The notes under the pieces: model-generated
Told to the model about the DNA's origin: nothing
Seen by the model: the letters and a program-made list of their open reading frames with translations, nothing else
Database searches by the model: none
Translations under genes and position numbers: made by a program
DNA from: Prevotella sp.
GTDB taxonomy: Bacteria; Bacteroidota; Bacteroidia; Bacteroidales; Bacteroidaceae
Direction of reading: 5' to 3'
Assembly: GCA_016285075.1 (NCBI GenBank)
Contig: JAEEQB010000008.1
Coordinates: 1-64,000, forward strand
Length of the DNA stretch: 64,000 bases
Shown: in pieces, positions 59,377 to 64,000 of the stretch
Position numbering within the stretch: position 1 is the stretch's first letter
How the letters are laid out: every line of letters starts with the position of its first letter

Positions 59377-60309
59377 TTATACACTACAATCTGCTTTCTG
59401 ATGCTTTCTCACCTGTTGTAAGGGATAGGTGAGCCAGAAGAATAGCTGGGCAAAGGGTGAAACCACAAAGAGGGCAAAGAGTAAATACCCATAGAACAGG
59501 CTCAGTCGCCACTGTCGGCGGTTGTCACCGAATCCTCCTTTCCTTCTTATATACTTAGCCCAAAGTCCGAAGGTACGGTGTCCGGCTTTCTCAAGGAACA
59601 GTACAGATGGATTGTACTTGATGGCTCCAACAGTCAGGAAATGATCCTGTATGTGGGAGAAATTACCCTGTGTCCACAGACTCTGTATGATAATGCCGAA
59701 ACGCGATGAGGCTGCTAAGTTTGCTTCCGAGACCCCAGCATTGGGCAATAGGTTTGTACCTTTCTTCTTTCCGTACATCAACCATCTGATGACGGTCAAT
59801 ACGCTTATCAGGTTAGGAGCCTCGTCCTGCAACACGATGTGTCCTACTAACCGTGCCCCGATTTCCTGCAAATAGGCTTTCACCCTGCGTGACGTCATGA
59901 GCCACATATTGCGGCAGGCATTTACAAAGATAACGTCATGCCCATTGAGAAAGTGTCTTACCTCACTGTCGGAGAAAAATGACTGGAGGGGTAATGAGGG
60001 GGAGAGGAACCACGACTGACCTGCCACAATGACCAGGTCAGTGTCCTCTATATCCGAGAAGTCGATAGGTTGGATGCCGGATGGCGGAAACTCCAAACGA
60101 GACTCAGGGAAACAGTTGAAAAACTCCTTCCTGTTCCAAGGGAACGGATAGTGCTGCAAGGGAATAATCTCCTTGTATATCACTTTGTTCTCAATACCGT
60201 CAGCACCGTTAGCAGCCTCAAGAGGCTGGCATATATGATGTGCGGCATTGAGTGCCTGCCCTGTCTGGGAGTAGTAGAAAACAGTTATTTTCATACCTTT
60301 CTTCATCAT
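59377..60309 (-). CDS. darA: DarA-like dialkylresorcinol-forming protein, flavodoxin-like start
   Basis: 310 residues from the ATG at 60309, which overlaps the TGA of the oxidoreductase gene (ATGA). It begins ITVFYYSQTGQALNAAHHI, a flavodoxin-like P-loop, and continues LVIVAGQSWFLSPSLPLQSFF and VIFVNACRNMWLMTSRRVKAYL. Two C-terminal hydrophobic helices (SLFYGYLLFALFVVSPFAQLFFWL) may anchor it. This is the layout of proteins named dialkylresorcinol condensing enzyme (DarA) in Bacteroidetes. Its place next to DarB supports the call. The exact catalytic step is not evident from the residues. Confidence 0.65.
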   Translation of the reverse strand: MMKKGMKITVFYYSQTGQALNAAHHICQPLEAANGADGIENKVIYKEIIPLQHYPFPWNRKEFFNCFPESRLEFPPSGIQPIDFSDIEDTDLVIVAGQSWFLSPSLPLQSFFSDSEVRHFLNGHDVIFVNACRNMWLMTSRRVKAYLQEIGARLVGHIVLQDEAPNLISVLTVIRWLMYGKKKGTNLLPNAGVSEANLAASSRFGIIIQSLWTQGNFSHIQDHFLTVGAIKYNPSVLFLEKAGHRTFGLWAKYIRRKGGFGDNRRQWRLSLFYGYLLFALFVVSPFAQLFFWLTYPLQQVRKHQKADCSV

Positions 60310-61793
60310 TTCAACTGTCTCAGAAGTGTATCCATGCCTATTACTTCGGAGCAAGTCACAAGACTGCTTGCCAATACGCCCAACATACCATGGCAGGCAG
60401 TGCTCTGTCCAGTGAGCAGCAAGTTAGGTATGCTGGTCCTGCAGTTCACCGTACCTGTAACCAAGGTCTGTACATCTCTCGCTACACCGTATATGCTGCC
60501 TTCAAGTGTGCCTGTATAGTCTTGATAGGTCAAAGGAGTAGAGACATAATACTGCTCTATTTGGTCGTTGATGCCAGGCACCTCTTCTTCCAACGCCTTG
60601 ATTACCGCCTCGGCCTTTTTCCTTTTGAACTCCTCATAATCCTCGCCACGATGGCCGATGGAAGTTCCTGACCACTGTCTCACCTCATCATAGCTCATGT
60701 ATGTGAGTATCTCGCCAGTCTGGGCATATTGGGGGAGGGCGTGATTAGACTCTATGTGGCAGAAATGCATATATAATAGCCACTGAGGCCACTCCTTGCC
60801 ATTCTTTTGCCAGTCCCATACAGAGGAGCTGCGATAGTAGTAGAGGTTGCTGTTCATGTAAGGCACATGATCCTTACGGAATTTCAGATAAACAGTGAAA
60901 CTTCCTGTTGTGTTGCGTAGGCTTTGTATACGTCGGCGATAGGCGGGACGCAAGAGATGGCTGTCTACAAGATCTATAGTACTGGCAGGATGAATACTGC
61001 TGACGATGAGGTCGGCAGGAAACTGTTGCCCGTTGACGGTTTGTACAGCTGTGGCACAACTGTCGTTGCACACAATCTTGCTAGCTTTATGGCGTGTCAG
61101 CACATGTCCGCCCATATCTCTAATTGAACGTGCCAAAGAATCGGCCACAGCGCTGCTACCGCCAACGATTCTGAAGGCACTCTGGTTATAGAAATCAAAT
61201 ATCAGTGCGTGCAGGGAGAAAGGAGTGCGGTCTTTCTCACCAGCATAAAGAGGCAGGATACCTGCTAAAACTTCTTTGAGCACAGGGTGTTTCACCACAC
61301 TGCTTATTACCTCACTCGTGCTTCTGGTCTGATACTCAGCAAAGATATTCAAATCCACATGTCTGTTCAAATCATGCATGGGTGAGGACGATGCCACCAA
61401 CGTTGTCAGATCGTAGTAGCGCTGCAGTTCATCACGACAGCCAGGCAGTTGTTCGGATAGTCGATCGATGAATCCATCCCTGCCATTGGCCAAGGGGTAA
61501 TGTTCTCCTTGGTAGGAAATGATGTCGTATCCTGTTGGGTTGAGCCTAGACAACTGAAGGTTGCTGTCGACACCCAAATAGTGGAGAATGGTGTGAAGCA
61601 CCTGTCCCTCGTCGGCACTTCCTATATAGTGCATGCCTGTATCGAAGATAGAATCGCCACGACGGAAACATTGGAGACAGCCGCCAATCTGACTACCCTG
61701 TTCCAGGACAGTTACTTCGTATCCGTTTTTCGCCAGAATACAGCCGCACGACAGTCCGCCTAGTCCGCTTCCTATGACAACACATTTCTTCAT
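60306..61793 (-). CDS. CrtI/phytoene-desaturase-like FAD oxidoreductase
   Basis: 495 residues. The N-terminal dinucleotide site is VVIGSGLGGLSCGCILAKNGYEVTVLEQ, followed by GGCLQCFRRGDSIFDTGMHYIG. A C-terminal FAD block (LLLTGQSTACHGMLGVLASSLVTCSEVIG) completes the phytoene desaturase/retinol saturase pattern. In aryl polyene and flexirubin clusters such enzymes act on the polyene chain or its lipid partner. Its start overlaps the PlsC gene by ATGA and its end overlaps the DarA gene. Confidence 0.82.
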   Translation of the reverse strand: MKKCVVIGSGLGGLSCGCILAKNGYEVTVLEQGSQIGGCLQCFRRGDSIFDTGMHYIGSADEGQVLHTILHYLGVDSNLQLSRLNPTGYDIISYQGEHYPLANGRDGFIDRLSEQLPGCRDELQRYYDLTTLVASSSPMHDLNRHVDLNIFAEYQTRSTSEVISSVVKHPVLKEVLAGILPLYAGEKDRTPFSLHALIFDFYNQSAFRIVGGSSAVADSLARSIRDMGGHVLTRHKASKIVCNDSCATAVQTVNGQQFPADLIVSSIHPASTIDLVDSHLLRPAYRRRIQSLRNTTGSFTVYLKFRKDHVPYMNSNLYYYRSSSVWDWQKNGKEWPQWLLYMHFCHIESNHALPQYAQTGEILTYMSYDEVRQWSGTSIGHRGEDYEEFKRKKAEAVIKALEEEVPGINDQIEQYYVSTPLTYQDYTGTLEGSIYGVARDVQTLVTGTVNCRTSIPNLLLTGQSTACHGMLGVLASSLVTCSEVIGMDTLLRQLK

Positions 61794-62503
61794 GATTTCT
61801 TATTCAAATAGGCCTTATGCATTCTACGAGCCGTCAGTCGATAATCACCTTCGATAGCCTCACGCTGCATCACCTCTAAAGACATGTGCCCTGGGTGAAG
61901 ATACCATGAAGTCTTGGGAAGTACCTTTCCGAAGCCATCGATAAAAACAGGCAGAATGTCCAGTCCCAGTTGCTCGGCAAGGTAGAAAGCCCCTCGGTGG
62001 AAGCGCTGAATTCTACAGTCGGCTGAGCGGGTTCCTTCTGGAAAAATCATGACCGAATATCCTTTCTTCACTTTTTCCATTAGGTTCTGCATCATTTGGT
62101 CGGTATCGGTGATAGGAAAGAAGTCAGCATAACGAATGACAATACCGTAAAACGGATTATGCCACACCCAGTTCTTAGTTAGAATAATGAGGTTGGGAGT
62201 GAGCATCATGATTGCCATCAGGTCGAGGTGTGACTGATGGTTGCTGATAATGACAGAAGGTTTTTCGAAACTTTCCCCATAAGGATTGTCATAGGAGAAA
62301 GTAGTACCAGGCACTCGATTGATGACAAATCGTGCCTTACGCTGGAGTATCTCATGATATTTCCGTTTATGCTCGTCGGTGCCTCCCCCCAGGGTTATTA
62401 AAAAGAAGCCTCGTACCGTCATGTCAATGGCTAAGCCGATAAAGTAGCAAAAAGAAAAAACGGTATAGGCCGCTTGTCTAATTACATATATTACTTTTTT
62501 CAT
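61790..62503 (-). CDS. PlsC-like lysophospholipid acyltransferase
   Basis: 237 residues from the ATG at 62503, overlapping the GT2 stop by ATGA. One N-terminal membrane helix (YTVFSFCYFIGLAIDMTV), then the acyltransferase motifs NHQSHLD (HX4D), IVIRYADFFPI and FPEGTRSADCRIQRFHRGAFYLA (acceptor-site motif). It probably acylates the glycerol or lipid part to which the polyene is joined. A longer reading to 62569 would overlap the GT2 gene and is rejected. Confidence 0.85.
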   Translation of the reverse strand: MKKVIYVIRQAAYTVFSFCYFIGLAIDMTVRGFFLITLGGGTDEHKRKYHEILQRKARFVINRVPGTTFSYDNPYGESFEKPSVIISNHQSHLDLMAIMMLTPNLIILTKNWVWHNPFYGIVIRYADFFPITDTDQMMQNLMEKVKKGYSVMIFPEGTRSADCRIQRFHRGAFYLAEQLGLDILPVFIDGFGKVLPKTSWYLHPGHMSLEVMQREAIEGDYRLTARRMHKAYLNKKS

Positions 62504-63255
62504 GCAAACGCCTTTTTTATGATTCTCATCAGTCTCATTGGCAGTCCGTAGACCAAGGCACCTACACACAATACTGTGTTAAGAATACTGATACGTACAA
62601 AATCGTAGATGGGACGGAAGTGGCTTACCCGCTCTTCAGCTGGCGGATAATAGACCCTGACAGGAACGGATGTCACCTGGATACCTGCCCAGGCGGCAAA
62701 AACCAGCAGTTCCAATTCTGCTTCATAGCGTGATGTAATGAAGCGCAGGCCTCGTAGAGCAGAAAGTGTATAGAGCCTATAGCCGCTCTGCGTGTCAGGT
62801 AAGTCAATACCTGTTTGTAAGTGGAACCAGAAATTAGAAAACTTGTTGGCGAATGTATTCTGACGTGGCATGTTATCTTCTGTCAGATTTCGGCAACCCA
62901 CTATGATGCCACCAGGGTTATGTCCCATTTCTGCTGTCAATAAGGGAATGTCGGCTGCGAAATGCTGACCATCAGCATCGATGGTAATGACGTGGGTGAA
63001 TCCCATTTCCATGGCCTTCCGGAAACCAGCTACCAGAGCATGTCCCTTACCTCTGTTGGGTACATAAGACACCACAGTTACATAAGACGGCAAAGTCAAA
63101 AGCAGATCTTTCGTCTGGTCTGTACTGCCGTCATTGACTACAATGATGTCGTGGCAATATTTACTGACGCCCTCAATAACCTGCAGGACTGTTCCTGCAT
63201 TATTATACGTTGGAATCAGAGCGCATATCCGACTGTCAGTGGTATCAACACCCAT
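62500..63255 (-). CDS. Family 2 glycosyltransferase (dolichol-phosphate-mannose-synthase-like)
   Basis: 251 residues from the ATG at 63255; a GTG one codon earlier is possible. ALIPTYNNAGTVLQVIEGV and IIVVNDGSTDQTKDLL form the sugar-nucleotide site. The metal motif DADGQH and the acceptor part DTQSGYRLYTLSALRGL are intact. Two hydrophobic stretches near the C-terminus (VRISILNTVLCVGALVYGL). It is of the type that adds a sugar to a lipid carrier. Genes of this kind recur in aryl polyene clusters. Confidence 0.82.
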   Translation of the reverse strand: MGVDTTDSRICALIPTYNNAGTVLQVIEGVSKYCHDIIVVNDGSTDQTKDLLLTLPSYVTVVSYVPNRGKGHALVAGFRKAMEMGFTHVITIDADGQHFAADIPLLTAEMGHNPGGIIVGCRNLTEDNMPRQNTFANKFSNFWFHLQTGIDLPDTQSGYRLYTLSALRGLRFITSRYEAELELLVFAAWAGIQVTSVPVRVYYPPAEERVSHFRPIYDFVRISILNTVLCVGALVYGLPMRLMRIIKKAFA

Positions 63256-63265
63256 CACCTGTCAA

Positions 63266-63634
63266 CTAGTTACCAATAATATATCGCAACGACATCTTGG
63301 CAAACTGAACATCATCGTTTTCCACACTGGCGTTGACACGAAGCACATTGTCTTCTAATATGGTTTTTGAAAAAAGAAATGTAGGTTCATCGTGGGGAAC
63401 CACCATTTTCTTGAATTTGATACTGCCAGCTGATGTCAGTAGGAGTTTCTTTTTATATTTCTCCTCTAGGATCTCTGTGGCCATCTGGACCAAACATACA
63501 CCAGGGGTAACAGGATTGCCTGGGAAATGTACGCGATACAGATCGTGCTCAGCATTGAGTTTCACCTTGCACTTATATTCTGTAGCGTTGGATTCGATTG
63601 TTACTATATGGAAAAAGTTATCAATCAGTTTCAT
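63266..63634 (-). CDS. Hotdog-fold 3-hydroxyacyl-ACP dehydratase (FabZ-like)
   Basis: 122 residues. RVHFPGNPVTPGVCLVQMATEIL is the FabA/FabZ catalytic motif (His followed by PGNPVxPG), with the usual central helix. It would form the double bonds in polyene chain extension or act in precursor synthesis. The start overlaps the preceding gene's stop by ATGA. About half the length of FabA, normal for FabZ. Confidence 0.85.
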   Translation of the reverse strand: MKLIDNFFHIVTIESNATEYKCKVKLNAEHDLYRVHFPGNPVTPGVCLVQMATEILEEKYKKKLLLTSAGSIKFKKMVVPHDEPTFLFSKTILEDNVLRVNASVENDDVQFAKMSLRYIIGN

Positions 63635-64000
63635 GGCATGCTCGTCATAGGAGTGAATGTGTAATGTATTTTAAACCTTTCGTTGATGGCGATGATATCA
63701 CCATTGGGTAAGAATGTGATTCGTCTTTTCTTCTTAATGATATCTTTGCTTGTATCCATAGATGATAAGATGAAAGTGAAATCGCCTCGTAATACCTTCT
63801 TGATGTACCACTTATTCAGTGGTCCCACTACATTCAGAACTTTCGCCTTACCTTTGGAAAAGGTGAAGTCAAAGGCTTTGACGCCAAACTCGTTGACTAC
63901 AGTACCCACGATACTGTTGTCTGGCGCTACGTTCATGATACAGATGCCGGTAATTTCCTGACCTCTTACCTGCATCAGCATGTTGTACTCCTTAATGGCA
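63631..64000 (-). CDS. Partial gene at the right edge, unknown
   Basis: At least 123 residues read back from the right edge with no stop: AIKEYNMLMQVRGQEITGICIMN at the edge, then GTVVNEFGVKAFDFTFSKGK and IKKVLRGDFTFIL. The true start lies beyond base 64000. The beta-rich sequence could be an outer-membrane lipoprotein or LolA-type carrier, common in this class of cluster, but I do not recognise it with confidence. It overlaps the dehydratase start by four bases (ATGA), so it belongs to the same operon. Confidence 0.6.
   Translation of the reverse strand, partial: AIKEYNMLMQVRGQEITGICIMNVAPDNSIVGTVVNEFGVKAFDFTFSKGKAKVLNVVGPLNKWYIKKVLRGDFTFILSSMDTSKDIIKKKRRITFLPNGDIIAINERFKIHYTFTPMTSMP

Overview
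The window looks like a chromosome segment of a Bacteroidales bacterium, most likely Prevotella/Segatella. The reasons are the recurrent -7 promoter box TAnnTTTG upstream of genes, near absence of strong Shine-Dalgarno sites, a PorW/SprE-type lipoprotein, short C-terminal tails of the LQGRRV...GIYI..GKKVMVK kind on secreted enzymes, DUF4248/HU modules, and gene neighbourhoods such as zapA-rny and TPR-ribH. All assignments are from reading the sequence; no database search was run.

Layout. 1-1.85 kb: a decayed accessory module (frameshifted DUF7833-like gene, intact DUF4248 gene, HU-like gene with an in-frame TAG) carrying GGGGACAGG hairpin repeats and short tandem repeats. 1.9-18.1 kb, + strand: secreted GH2 beta-galactosidase, alpha-2-macroglobulin-like protein, DUF1573 protein, MeaB GTPase, IspH, exonuclease III, two small conserved proteins and a large multidomain secreted glycosidase. 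18.2-20.4 kb: coiled-coil protein, ZapA and RNase Y. 20.5-27.4 kb: RidA-like enzyme, a 22-bp-periodic repeat region, an MBOAT/ACP/SGNH acylation set, a polytopic acyltransferase and a GT2 enzyme. 27.4-32.2 kb, - strand: PorW/SprE lipoprotein, two small membrane proteins and AroA. 32.3-43.3 kb: tRNA-Pro(GGG), M3 peptidase, dCMP deaminase, C-terminal processing protease, DUF721-RecF, TPR-RibH, LuxR-type regulator, secreted GH5 glucanase, C10 cysteine protease and a beta-barrel protein. 43.4-48.9 kb, - strand: LemA, acid phosphatase, caspase-like protease, lipoprotein, DUF2207 and a small secreted protein. 48.9-50.7 kb: membrane-bound AraC regulator, a second 22-bp repeat region and a nucleobase-permease remnant.

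50.7-64 kb, - strand: one tightly packed operon, many genes overlapping by ATGA, that continues off the right edge. It encodes a lipoprotein-carrier-like or other exported protein (partial), a hotdog dehydratase, a GT2, a PlsC acyltransferase, a CrtI-like oxidoreductase, DarA- and DarB-like enzymes, two BtrH-like acyltransferase paralogues, a secreted alpha/beta hydrolase, an MMPL exporter with a C-terminal methyltransferase-like domain, and a glycerolipid-type acyltransferase. This set matches the flexirubin/dialkylresorcinol-aryl polyene class of lipid pigment pathways. The ketosynthases, ACPs and ammonia lyase normally found with it would have to lie beyond base 64000.

The most notable observations are this pigment operon, with its duplicated BtrH genes and an in-frame 72-bp insertion in one of them; two distant intergenic regions built on the same 22-bp periodicity; a perfect 49-bp-arm palindrome; and likely leaderless transcripts for recF and an acyltransferase.
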